From NCBI GenBank assembly GCA_902580225.1, contig CACHJU010000001.1:62001-126000 (forward strand): DNA of 64,000 nucleotides, written 5' to 3'. Below the pieces are notes generated by a model. That model did not search any database, was not told the DNA's origin, and was given only the letters and a program-made list of their open reading frames with translations. The position numbers were made by a program, and so were the translations under genes. Every line of letters begins with the position of its first letter. Position 1 is the stretch's first letter. Origin of the DNA: an uncultured Verrucomicrobiota bacterium (GTDB lineage: Bacteria > Verrucomicrobiota > Verrucomicrobiia > Opitutales > Seribacteraceae). Positions 49,108-57,919 of this stretch are shown piece after piece.

Positions 49108-50556
49108 ATGAATCCACTGACCGAAAAAATACAAATTGATACAAGGAGGCACTTTCTTCGAAATTGTGGAATGGGACTTGGGGCGGGTGCGTTGGCCCAT
49201 CTTCTTTCTCCTAAAGCTTTTGCACTACAAGCTCCACAGAACCCATTACTCCCTAGAAAGCCTCATTTCTCAGAAAAAGCCAAGCGGGTCATTTATATCC
49301 ATTTGACTGGTTCACCTCCACATTTTGATATGTGGGACTACAAGCCTGAATTAGTCAAAAGGACGGATCAGGATTGCCCTGATGAATTTGTGAAGGGCAA
49401 GATGTTCGCGTTCACTTCCGGTACCCCAAAACTTATGGGTACACCGCGTACTTTTAAGCAGTACGGCAAATCGGGCATGTGGATGTCCGATGCGATTCCC
49501 AATTTTCATGAACATGCGGATGATTTCTGTGTGATTAAATCGATGCATACGGATCAATTTAACCACGCACCGGCCGAACTATTTGTACATACCGGCTTTC
49601 CACAGCCCGGGCGCCCTTCCTTTGGTGCGTGGACAACCTACGGACTTGGATCCGAAAATCAGGATTTGCCAGGTTATGTTGTTTTAATTTCGAGTGGTAC
49701 CCAGCCTAACGGCGGAAAGAATTCATACAGTGCCGGTTTTATTCCATCTGTCTATCAGGGAGTGCAGTGTCGTTCCAAGGGCGATCCCGTTCTTTATGTT
49801 TCCGACCCTCCGGGTATGAATCGTAGATTGCGTCGTGCCAGTCTGGATGCTCTTAAAGATTTGAACCAAAAAGCATCCGAAAAATTTGCCCATCCGGAGA
49901 CTCTCACAAGAATTGCCCAGTATGAGCTGGCTTATCGTATGCAGACTTCCGTGCCTGATGTGATGGATATTTCTAAGGAATCACAGAAAACATTGCATGC
50001 ATATGGGGCAGAGGTTGGAGGAGCAAGTTTGGGCAATAATTGTTTGTTGGCCCGCCGTCTCGCCGAAAAAGGCGTTAGATTTGTTCAATTGTTCGATTGG
50101 GGTTGGGACTACCATGGGACCAACCCAAAGGAGGATATCCGGGACGGTTTGACGAGAAAGTGTGCAACTATGGACAAGCCAATTTCCGCACTAATTAAAG
50201 ACTTAAAAGAACGTGGACTGTTTGACGAGACATTGATCATCATAGGTGGTGAGTTTGGTCGCACTCCATTTCGTGAAGGCCGTACTTCAAGAGGTAAAGT
50301 ATTGGGGCGCGATCACTTTCCGGATTGTTACACCATGATTATGGCCGGAGGAGGAGTAAAAGGTGGTTATGTTCATGGCGAATCGGACGAACTTGGATTC
50401 AGTATCACAAAAGATCCGGTTCATGTTCACGACCTGCAGGCTACCTGGATGCATCTTCTTGGTTTTGATCATGAGCAACTTACTTACCGCTTTCAAGGGC
50501 GAGATTATCGTCTGACCGATGTTCATGGTCATGTGGTGAAGGATTTGATTGCCTAA
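49108..50556 (+). CDS. DUF1501 protein, Tat-exported (second copy)
   Basis: This 482-residue protein has a twin-arginine signal (TRRHFLRN at 12-19, GMGLGAGALAHLL). The DUF1501 blocks are [49 protein letters not shown] and the ending YRFQGRDYRLTDVHGHV. It is the direct counterpart of the gene at 29277 and follows its own PSCyt1 partner. Divergence between the two copies argues against recent duplication. The next 400 or so bases are empty, so this is probably the end of a two-gene operon. Confidence 0.92.
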   Translation: MNPLTEKIQIDTRRHFLRNCGMGLGAGALAHLLSPKAFALQAPQNPLLPRKPHFSEKAKRVIYIHLTGSPPHFDMWDYKPELVKRTDQDCPDEFVKGKMFAFTSGTPKLMGTPRTFKQYGKSGMWMSDAIPNFHEHADDFCVIKSMHTDQFNHAPAELFVHTGFPQPGRPSFGAWTTYGLGSENQDLPGYVVLISSGTQPNGGKNSYSAGFIPSVYQGVQCRSKGDPVLYVSDPPGMNRRLRRASLDALKDLNQKASEKFAHPETLTRIAQYELAYRMQTSVPDVMDISKESQKTLHAYGAEVGGASLGNNCLLARRLAEKGVRFVQLFDWGWDYHGTNPKEDIRDGLTRKCATMDKPISALIKDLKERGLFDETLIIIGGEFGRTPFREGRTSRGKVLGRDHFPDCYTMIMAGGGVKGGYVHGESDELGFSITKDPVHVHDLQATWMHLLGFDHEQLTYRFQGRDYRLTDVHGHVVKDLIA

Positions 50557-50982
50557 TGGTTTTTGTTCTTGTTTTTCCATTCGTAAAAAGATTTGTTGAC
50601 GCGTTCTTTCACTCTTTCGAGTATAAACTTTATTGTAACCTTACAATATGTTCTAGGCATTAAATATTTAATATTGTGAGCATTTTATTTAGCCTTTGGA
50701 GGAGTTTCATATCGTCTGTATTCGTTACTTGGACTCTACTCTTTATGCCAAATTTTATTTAGTCGTTCAAACTCTATGAACAATGGAGTTAATCCTAACA
50801 AGCAAATCTCAAATGATATATAAATTATTTTTTTTGGTAACTTAAAAGCTCTGATTCTTTCCTTAGTCACCTCCGATGCGTTTCTTTTTCGAATCCTTCC
50901 TGGCACGCATTAAAAAATTGTACTAATATAAAGAATACATTCTATTCACTCTTGTTCTCTAATCCAGTTGATCAATTATTTC
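50557..50982. other. Intergenic stretch without a recognisable gene
   Basis: No protein-like frame was found on either strand. It is A+T-rich and contains a perfect 7+2+7 inverted repeat at 50632-50647, preceded by TTGACG (50596) and TATAAA (50622) with a 20-base spacing that is longer than ideal. It is likely the control region for the DUF1592-type operon that starts at 50983. Confidence 0.5.
50632..50647. promoter_or_regulatory. Candidate operator palindrome
   Basis: ATTGTAA, CC, TTACAAT is a perfect 7-base inverted repeat with a 2-base centre. It lies just after a TATAAA element and about 335 bases before the next gene. Its size suits a dimeric repressor site. No regulator is identified. 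Confidence 0.3.
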
Positions 50983-53900
50983 ATGAAGTATTTATGGATA
51001 AAATGCATCCTATTTTTATTTTGCTTTCTGAGAATGCCTGGACTATCTGCAGGTGAATTCAGGGTAGAGGTCGATCAACACTTAAAAACATCGATTTCCA
51101 ATGATGATCTTCTTAGCGGCTATCCATTTCTTTCCAATTTAAAGTTGCAGGCTGGAGGCTTTTTAAAATTAACCGATGGCAAAGGAAGCAAGACGGACGG
51201 ATCTCTTAGAACTTTTGCCCGTGATGACATCAAAGATTGGGTGGTCACTTTCTCAAGACTCAAAATCATCAGGCTAGAAGAGGTTCGAGTATTTTCCTGG
51301 AACGGAGATCAGCGGGCGCAGCAGGATTATGATCTAGCCTACAGCACGGATGCCGGAAAGACATTTCTTCCATTGGCCAAAGAGGTTCGTGCTTCACAAA
51401 ATGGAGCCTGTAACCTGACTCGAGTCTCCTGCCAGGTGGATGGTGTGACAGATCTCCGGTTTACCTTTCGTAACCCAGGAGAAAATAACAACTCCAAGAA
51501 TTCCTTACACTCCTCCATTCTTGAGATTGATGCAATTGGGATTCCTTTGAAACCCCTTACATTTGCAGAGGCTCGAAAAGCAGGTCGGGAGAATTCCGTG
51601 CTGCTGGAAAAGTCGGAAAGCATTAAGAATCAAGAGAGCCTTTCCAATAGCATTTCTCCGAAACCGAAACTCACTGAATTTGCTACCGAGATTGAACCCG
51701 CCCTTCGGGAAACTTGCCTGCAATGCCATGGTCCGGAAAAGCAGAAAGGGAAATTTCGCATTGATACGCTCGATCCTGATCTTTTGCATGGAGAAGATGT
51801 CGCATGGTGGCTCGAAGTTCAGGATGTCATAAGCAATGGCGAAATGCCCCCCGATGATGCGGATCAAGAGCTCGGTGATGAGGACCGCACCAGAATTGTG
51901 GACTGGTTGGCTTCGGAAATACTAACAGCCTCACAGGTAAAGCGGAGTGAGAGCGGGCATTCTTCCTTCCGTAGGATGACCCGTTACGAATATAACTATG
52001 CTCTGCAGGATCTCCTTGCTCTTCCAAACGATTTTGCAGCAGATTTACCCCCGGAAACCACTTCTGAGGATGGATTTAAAAACAGTTCAGAAATGCTCCA
52101 GATGACAGCTATGCAATTTGAACAGTACCGGGAGATAGCCCACAATGCACTTAGTCTGGCAACGGTTAAAAAAGGTGACCAGAAATCAATTTATTTTGGA
52201 GTGTCCATGAAAGAGCTATCTCAGCCAAATTGGTATAATCATGAACAAAAAATAGAAAAAATCAGGAAAGAAAATAAGGACAATCCCGCCGAATTAAAAA
52301 AACAGTTGGATCGCTTCTCGCTTCAGCCCAGCCCAGCCCATGCCCACTTTTTGAACATTCAAGATGGTTTGCGTATTCGTTCGCAGTGGCAAAGAGGTTC
52401 ATGGAGATCCAAGTATTCAATCGCACCGACAGAGGTCATGGCGGTTATACCCCAAGATTTTCCTATTGTTGCGATTCTTCCTTTTAAAAAGTCGCTCACT
52501 GTTGATGTTTGGGATGTACTTCCGGATACTGGAATTATGAAAGTGCGGGCAATGGCTGCCCGTTCATCGACTGAGAATAAAAGTCCTCCCACTTTGAGTC
52601 TGCTTTTCGGTCACCAAGTTAGTAATAATTCGTTTGCATCTGAAACCATCGGTTCGGATCAGGAAATTCTGTCCGTTCCGGGTAACCCGCAATTCTATGA
52701 ATGGAATTTCCCGCTGAGTGAGGTGATTCGGAATCCTTTTCGAAATGTGGAAGATTTGAAAGGCCCAAACCCCGCCGAATATATAAGATTTCAAAATACT
52801 TCTTCTTCCAAAGAGGATATAACCCTATTATATGTTGAAGTAGTCGCTCCATTTTACGAGCAGTGGCCACCGGATTCTCATCGAAAAGTTTTTCCCACGG
52901 ATACGGAGAATTCCGAAACCGTGACCGATGCACGGAAAATCATTTTAAAATTCATGGAAAAGGCGTGGCGCCGACCGGTGACCACCCAGGAAATGGATAG
53001 GAAGGTGGCTTTGTTTTCGAAGTTTCGAAAAGCTGGAATTGGATACCAGGAATCGATCATCGAAACCCTTTCCACGGTATTATCCTCACCCCATTTTCTT
53101 TACTTCGTACGGAGCGGAAAGTCCAAGGAAGATAAATCAAATGACATACAAAACGATTTTCAAATTGCCAGCCGTTTGTCTGCCTTCTTATGGACAAGTT
53201 TGCCTGATCAAGAATTATTTGACTTAGCCGCCCGGGGAAAGCTTACCAATTCCAAAACCTTGGTTGCTCAGGCAAAGCGTATGCTTGCTGATCCAAAAGC
53301 TGAACGGTTTATCGAGCATTTTGTGCGTCAATGGTTGGGAATGGATTTATTGGAGTACTTGGAGGTGGATAAAAAAGCCTATCCGCAATTCGATTCCGCG
53401 TTAAAAGAAGCCATGAGCAAAGAACCGGTTGCTTTTTTTCGCGAAGTGTTGAGCACAAATGGAAGCGTGCTGGATTTTCTGCATTCAGATTACGCGATGA
53501 TCAATGAGCGCCTTGCCAAACACTATGGAATTTCCGGAGTTTACGGAACAAAGTTACGAAAAGTATCCCTTGAACCTAGCGATAAACGGGGTGGTGTACT
53601 TTCTCAGGCCGGTCTTCTTGCGATGAACTCGGACGGAAAAGATTCTCATCCCCTGAAGAGGGGAATCTGGTTGCTCGAGCATCTGCTTAATGATCCTCCA
53701 CCTCCACCTCCTCCCGCCGTGCCTGAGATCGATCTGGCCGATCCTGAGATTCTGAAATTATCCTTAAAGGAACGAATGGAAGAACATCGTAATGATCCAG
53801 CCTGCAGATCCTGTCATGCCAAGATTGATCCATGGGGTATTGCCTTTGAAAATTTTGATGCCACCGGTGCCTGGCGTTCACAGGTTGGGAAAGCACCGGT

Positions 53901-54159
53901 TGATGCATCCAGCCTTTTATACAACAAACAGGAGTTGAATGGTATGGATGGATTAAAAAGATTCCTGTTAGAAAACCGCCAGGATCAATTTGCCCGCAGT
54001 CTGAGCCATAAGATGACTTCGTACGCACTTGGCCGGCCATTAACTTTTGGAGACCGTGCTCAAATCAACCAGATTGCCAGTGAATTGAGAAGAACTGGGG
54101 ATGGTCTTGCTGATCTTGTCTTTCTGATTGTAAAAAGTAACCTTTTTCGACAAATTTAA
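50983..54159 (+). CDS. PSCyt-DUF1587-DUF1595-DUF1592-DUF1588-DUF1585 protein
   Basis: This is a 1058-residue exported protein from the ATG at 50983; a TTG at 50968 would only lengthen the signal peptide. Order: signal (1-24), discoidin-like N-terminal domain (about 40-190), planctomycete cytochrome domain with CLQCH at 245-249, DUF1587 (about 325-395, FRRMTRYEYNYALQDLL), and DUF1595 (about 649-710). Then DUF1592 (about 725-850), DUF1588 (about 867-965) with CRSCH at 941-945 after a polyproline run, and DUF1585 (about 985-1055) follow. The family is a probable multi-heme surface protein, reaction unknown, nearly always next to a DUF1552 gene, as here (20 bases later). Confidence 0.93.
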   Translation: MKYLWIKCILFLFCFLRMPGLSAGEFRVEVDQHLKTSISNDDLLSGYPFLSNLKLQAGGFLKLTDGKGSKTDGSLRTFARDDIKDWVVTFSRLKIIRLEEVRVFSWNGDQRAQQDYDLAYSTDAGKTFLPLAKEVRASQNGACNLTRVSCQVDGVTDLRFTFRNPGENNNSKNSLHSSILEIDAIGIPLKPLTFAEARKAGRENSVLLEKSESIKNQESLSNSISPKPKLTEFATEIEPALRETCLQCHGPEKQKGKFRIDTLDPDLLHGEDVAWWLEVQDVISNGEMPPDDADQELGDEDRTRIVDWLASEILTASQVKRSESGHSSFRRMTRYEYNYALQDLLALPNDFAADLPPETTSEDGFKNSSEMLQMTAMQFEQYREIAHNALSLATVKKGDQKSIYFGVSMKELSQPNWYNHEQKIEKIRKENKDNPAELKKQLDRFSLQPSPAHAHFLNIQDGLRIRSQWQRGSWRSKYSIAPTEVMAVIPQDFPIVAILPFKKSLTVDVWDVLPDTGIMKVRAMAARSSTENKSPPTLSLLFGHQVSNNSFASETIGSDQEILSVPGNPQFYEWNFPLSEVIRNPFRNVEDLKGPNPAEYIRFQNTSSSKEDITLLYVEVVAPFYEQWPPDSHRKVFPTDTENSETVTDARKIILKFMEKAWRRPVTTQEMDRKVALFSKFRKAGIGYQESIIETLSTVLSSPHFLYFVRSGKSKEDKSNDIQNDFQIASRLSAFLWTSLPDQELFDLAARGKLTNSKTLVAQAKRMLADPKAERFIEHFVRQWLGMDLLEYLEVDKKAYPQFDSALKEAMSKEPVAFFREVLSTNGSVLDFLHSDYAMINERLAKHYGISGVYGTKLRKVSLEPSDKRGGVLSQAGLLAMNSDGKDSHPLKRGIWLLEHLLNDPPPPPPPAVPEIDLADPEILKLSLKERMEEHRNDPACRSCHAKIDPWGIAFENFDATGAWRSQVGKAPVDASSLLYNKQELNGMDGLKRFLLENRQDQFARSLSHKMTSYALGRPLTFGDRAQINQIASELRRTGDGLADLVFLIVKSNLFRQI

Positions 54160-54179
54160 TCATAAATAATAAATGGGTA

Positions 54180-55586
54180 ATGAATCGTAAAATTTCATCA
54201 CTGGATCGAAGAAAATTTCTCAGAGGATCGGGAGTGGCCTTGGCCTTACCTTGGTTTGAATCCTTTTCCAATTCCCTTGGTGCCGCCACACCCCCTCAAT
54301 CTTCAATCAGGCGACTTGCCTGCTTTTATATGCCTGATGGTGTGCCTATGCCCCGAGTGGATGATCCCGCTTACACGGACTGGAGCTGGTTTCCGCATGG
54401 CAGGGGAAAAGATTTCACCCTGACGAAGTGCCTCGACCCGCTCAACCCGCTCAAGGATAACCTGACCGTTTTCTCCGGTTTGTCTCACCCGGCTGTCCGG
54501 AATGTACACGGACATTCCAATGCTGATCAATTCTTGACTGGTGCGGATACCGGTAATCGGGGTGGTTATCAAAACAGCATCTCTCTCGATCAGGTATTTG
54601 CCGCCGAGGTGGGAGAGTACACCCGGCATTCCTCTTTGGTTATGTCCACGGATGGAGGAACCGGTTCTCCGAGAGGTGCCCAGACGATGTCCTTTAATCG
54701 AAAGGGTCGTCATATGCCAGCCGAGCACAAGCCTAAGCGTATTTTTGACATGCTTTTTGTGAAAAGCGGAAAGGACGCTGTCCGTCGTTTAGCGACAACA
54801 CAAAGCGCATTGGATGATCTTTTGGAGGATACCCATTCTCTGAGTAAAAGTCTTTCCCACCATGACCAAAACCGTTTGGAAGAATATCTGCAATCCGTTC
54901 GGGATACCGAGCGAAATGTGGAGAAGGCAAAAAGATGGCTCGATATTCCTCTTCCTCAGGTGGAGGTGGATCATCTTAATCTGGATATTACCCCCGAAGA
55001 GCCGAGAACTTATCTTCAAACTATGTATGAACTGATTTACTTGGCTTTCAAAACCGATTCCACCCGGGTGGCCACTTATCAGATTGGTCGGGAGAACGGA
55101 GTCGGGGCCAGTGATTACATGGCAAGAGCGGTAGGTTTTAACCTTACCCACCAACTTTCTCATGAAACCAAAAAACCGGGAGGATGGGAAAACTTTGGAA
55201 CTTATTGTAATTTTCTGAGTGCTGAGTTGGCCCGGTTTGCAAATAAGTTAAAAAATACGGAGGAAATTGGCGGGTCGGGCAATATGCTTGATAACACGGT
55301 TTTATTGTTTGGATCGGCTTCCAGTGCTTTCCACCTTTCTCGAAACTATCCTTTGCTTCTTTTGGGTGGTCGGGGAATGGGTTTTAACCATGGACAGTTT
55401 ATTAAGTATGGAGAAGGAAATGAAAAGAACCAGTCGACCGCGGGAATATCTTCGGATGCAGGATGGAAAGGATCGATGGATTACACGGAACTTCCACTGT
55501 CCAACCTTTACTTAACCATGCTGCAAAAATTGGGAGTGGAAACTGATTCCTTCGGTGGAAGCACCGGAACATTTTCGGAAGTATAA
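54180..55586 (+). CDS. DUF1552 protein, Tat-exported
   Basis: This 468-residue protein has a twin-arginine signal (DRRKFLRGSGVALALPWFES). The domain body has FYMPDGVPMPRV, GLSHPAVRNVHGHSNADQFLTG, SLDQVFA and the C-terminal LLLGGRGMGFNHGQFIKY, all characteristic of DUF1552. It is the standard partner of DUF1592-type proteins. Like DUF1501 it may be a non-canonical phosphatase/sulfatase-fold protein, but its activity is not established. The stop is 3 bases before the SGNH-like gene, so all three genes from 50983 are one operon. Confidence 0.92.
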   Translation: MNRKISSLDRRKFLRGSGVALALPWFESFSNSLGAATPPQSSIRRLACFYMPDGVPMPRVDDPAYTDWSWFPHGRGKDFTLTKCLDPLNPLKDNLTVFSGLSHPAVRNVHGHSNADQFLTGADTGNRGGYQNSISLDQVFAAEVGEYTRHSSLVMSTDGGTGSPRGAQTMSFNRKGRHMPAEHKPKRIFDMLFVKSGKDAVRRLATTQSALDDLLEDTHSLSKSLSHHDQNRLEEYLQSVRDTERNVEKAKRWLDIPLPQVEVDHLNLDITPEEPRTYLQTMYELIYLAFKTDSTRVATYQIGRENGVGASDYMARAVGFNLTHQLSHETKKPGGWENFGTYCNFLSAELARFANKLKNTEEIGGSGNMLDNTVLLFGSASSAFHLSRNYPLLLLGGRGMGFNHGQFIKYGEGNEKNQSTAGISSDAGWKGSMDYTELPLSNLYLTMLQKLGVETDSFGGSTGTFSEV

Positions 55587-55589
55587 GAA

Positions 55590-57056
55590 ATGACTCGAAC
55601 TTTGGGCTTTGGGCTCTTTGTCATTTTGGCTTTTTGTCTGGTTGGAGAAGAGAAATATCAGACAATTAAAGAGGAAAAATCTTATGCTGATCCACCAACC
55701 GGAAATTGGGTGACCAATGGAGTGATTACCCCTTTGGATCAGGAGATGCAAAATTTTTACATCCGTAATGCGGATGGTGCAATCGAGGTTCTGCTCCAAG
55801 ATAATGCCCCAATCGGTTTGCAATCCCGTGTGCAAAGAGGTGGATTAGAAGTACGAAGGGTTGAGTTTAACATGGGAGATAAACAATTTTCCTATGACTT
55901 GCCTCAGAATTTATATGTTAAAAGAACTTTTAAGGATGTGGAAGCGATCAGAAAATGGGAAGAGCGGGGTAGGCGCCCAATCATGGACGGAAAACTTTAT
56001 ATAGCTCCAATCCCCGACCAATTACCAACGCTTGAAAAACCTTGGATGTCAGGCAAATTTATTCGTGAAAATGGTCGTTTTATGGATGTGCTGATTGGTG
56101 ATGCAATCTACCAAATCGGCACCCAGGGTCATGATGGCCAGCACCGAATCATGGGACTTCTGAGTCAGAAAGATATCAAACCCTTCGTTCAGCAGGCTTT
56201 CGTTCATGGAAAGATGGAAGGAGATGTTTTTCATGCCAGCGAAGTCTGCCTTCGAATGCTTGAAGATTCCAAGGCTCAAGACGATCCGAACCTTGACCGG
56301 TACCTTTTCATTGGCGATTCGATTTCCGGAAATTATGACAAAGCTCTTCGGACTGCATTGATGGGAAAACTGAATATTTATCATCCTCCCACTAATTGCG
56401 GGCCGGTTCGCAAGGGCGTGGAAAATATTGTCCAGTGGCTCGGTGCTTATGACCAACCCGGACTGGGCTGGGATGTGATCAGTTTTAATTTTGGTCAGTG
56501 GGATTCAGCCAATACTAAGGCTCGTTATCAGGGTGATTTGGAGAAAGTGATTGCAGAATTGAAGAAAACCAAGGCAAAAATGATTTTTGTAACCACGACT
56601 CCGATTCCCGGTGGATATCCTCCTCCCGGTGAACTGGGACCCGATAATAAGGCAACCGGGCGAGTGCAGAAAACCATGGAGCGTTTTATAAACCCATGGG
56701 CACTGGAAGTGATGAGTAGGCATCCGGAGATCGAGATTTGTGATCAACATGCCCTCATTTCCAACGAAAAGTTTTATGCCACCTGGTTGAAAAAAGCCGG
56801 GTTTCATAAAAAAGGGGAAAACAATCCCTACGGAGATCTGCATATTGGGGGCTTACTGGGGGAACCTGTTGGCAGGCAATTGGCCCGTAAGGTGTTGGAT
56901 GTTTTGGGAAGGGAGGATGAACCTCTCAGTCCTCATGGACTGGTGGCCAATGATTTGGATCCGAAAAGACAGCGTTCCGCGACAAAGGATATCGATCTTG
57001 AAGATTTTTCTGACCTATTGGAAAGCAATCAGAGATTACGCAAATATCGGCGTTGA
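55590..57056 (+). CDS. SGNH/GDSL-like hydrolase, exported
   Basis: This 488-residue protein has a signal peptide (about 1-20). The N-terminal 230 residues form an unrecognised beta-rich region (NMGDKQFSYDLPQNLYVKR). The C-terminal half reads as an SGNH esterase: GDSISG at 242-247 (block I Ser), GPVRKG, SFNFGQWD near 298-305 (block III Asn), then DLH at 416-418 (block V Asp/His). This predicts removal of acyl, most likely acetyl, groups from carbohydrate. Location immediately after the DUF1552 gene (3 bases) suggests it works in the same process. The N-terminal region may be a binding domain. Confidence 0.75.
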   Translation: MTRTLGFGLFVILAFCLVGEEKYQTIKEEKSYADPPTGNWVTNGVITPLDQEMQNFYIRNADGAIEVLLQDNAPIGLQSRVQRGGLEVRRVEFNMGDKQFSYDLPQNLYVKRTFKDVEAIRKWEERGRRPIMDGKLYIAPIPDQLPTLEKPWMSGKFIRENGRFMDVLIGDAIYQIGTQGHDGQHRIMGLLSQKDIKPFVQQAFVHGKMEGDVFHASEVCLRMLEDSKAQDDPNLDRYLFIGDSISGNYDKALRTALMGKLNIYHPPTNCGPVRKGVENIVQWLGAYDQPGLGWDVISFNFGQWDSANTKARYQGDLEKVIAELKKTKAKMIFVTTTPIPGGYPPPGELGPDNKATGRVQKTMERFINPWALEVMSRHPEIEICDQHALISNEKFYATWLKKAGFHKKGENNPYGDLHIGGLLGEPVGRQLARKVLDVLGREDEPLSPHGLVANDLDPKRQRSATKDIDLEDFSDLLESNQRLRKYRR

Positions 57057-57161
57057 TTATTGCTTGGAATTGCACCCGAAGAGTTCAACTCTTTATAAAA
57101 TCACTTCAATATGAATCCTTTTTTCTAGGCTCAAAACATTTTAAAGAGTAGATATATTTAA

Positions 57162-57893
57162 ATGAAAACATACAAGTTCTTGATTATATTCTCATCTTCA
57201 CTTTTTACTTTTTCTGCATTAGCAGAAAATGCAAAAAAAGATTTATCCGTACCACCGGTTGTAACCCCCGGAGTTTACGGAAACCCTGACAAAGTGGGCA
57301 AGGCACCATCTGACGCCATGGTTCTTTTTGATGGGAAGAATTTTAATCAGTGGGAGAGTACCAAGGGCGGGGAAGTGGAATGGAAATTGATTGATGGGGC
57401 CATGGAAGTGATTCGTGGTACCGGCATGATTCAGACAAAAAAGAAGCTCGGATATGGCCAGTATCATGTGGAGTGGCGGACTCCAGACGAAGTAAAAGGT
57501 TCCGGGCAGGGCAGGGGAAATTCGGGTTTTTTCCCATTGGGAGGCCCCGAAGTTCAGGTTCTGGATTCGTACAAAAACTCTACTTATTCTCATGGTCAGG
57601 CTGGATCCATCTATAACCGTTACCCTCCCTTAGTTAATGCATGTCGGGCTCCCGGTGTGTGGCAGACCTATGATGTCATTGTACATGCCCCCATTCAGGA
57701 TAAGGAGGGGAAATACATTCGTAAAAGTGCTTGCACAGTTTTGCATAACGGCGTTCTGATCCAAGACAATATGGAAGTGGGAGGAAGCAAGGGAAAGACC
57801 GGTAACCTTAGGCTCCAGGATCATGGAAATCCGGTACGTTACCGAAATATCTGGCATCGTCCATACCGGGATCCTCTTCCCATGAAGAAATAG
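57162..57893 (+). CDS. DUF1080 family protein (3-keto-disaccharide hydrolase-like)
   Basis: This 243-residue exported protein has a signal peptide ending near ALAEN. The body is a concanavalin-like beta-sandwich with VLFDGKNFNQWES at about 54-66, GNSGFFPLGGPEVQVLDSY at about 124 and WQTYDVIVHAP. These are the hallmarks of DUF1080, a family now associated with 3-keto-glycoside/disaccharide cleavage. It would act with an oxidoreductase that makes the 3-keto sugar; the cytochrome-like neighbours are candidates, but no such dehydrogenase is visible in the window. It has its own 105-base upstream space. Confidence 0.88.
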   Translation: MKTYKFLIIFSSSLFTFSALAENAKKDLSVPPVVTPGVYGNPDKVGKAPSDAMVLFDGKNFNQWESTKGGEVEWKLIDGAMEVIRGTGMIQTKKKLGYGQYHVEWRTPDEVKGSGQGRGNSGFFPLGGPEVQVLDSYKNSTYSHGQAGSIYNRYPPLVNACRAPGVWQTYDVIVHAPIQDKEGKYIRKSACTVLHNGVLIQDNMEVGGSKGKTGNLRLQDHGNPVRYRNIWHRPYRDPLPMKK

Positions 57894-57919
57894 TATTACT
57901 TTTATATAGAATATAAAAA

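Noticed and set aside
50676-50762. A 28-codon GTG frame encoding a hydrophobic peptide
   Set aside because: No ribosome-binding site precedes the GTG and nothing about the sequence is family-like; chance is the simpler explanation.
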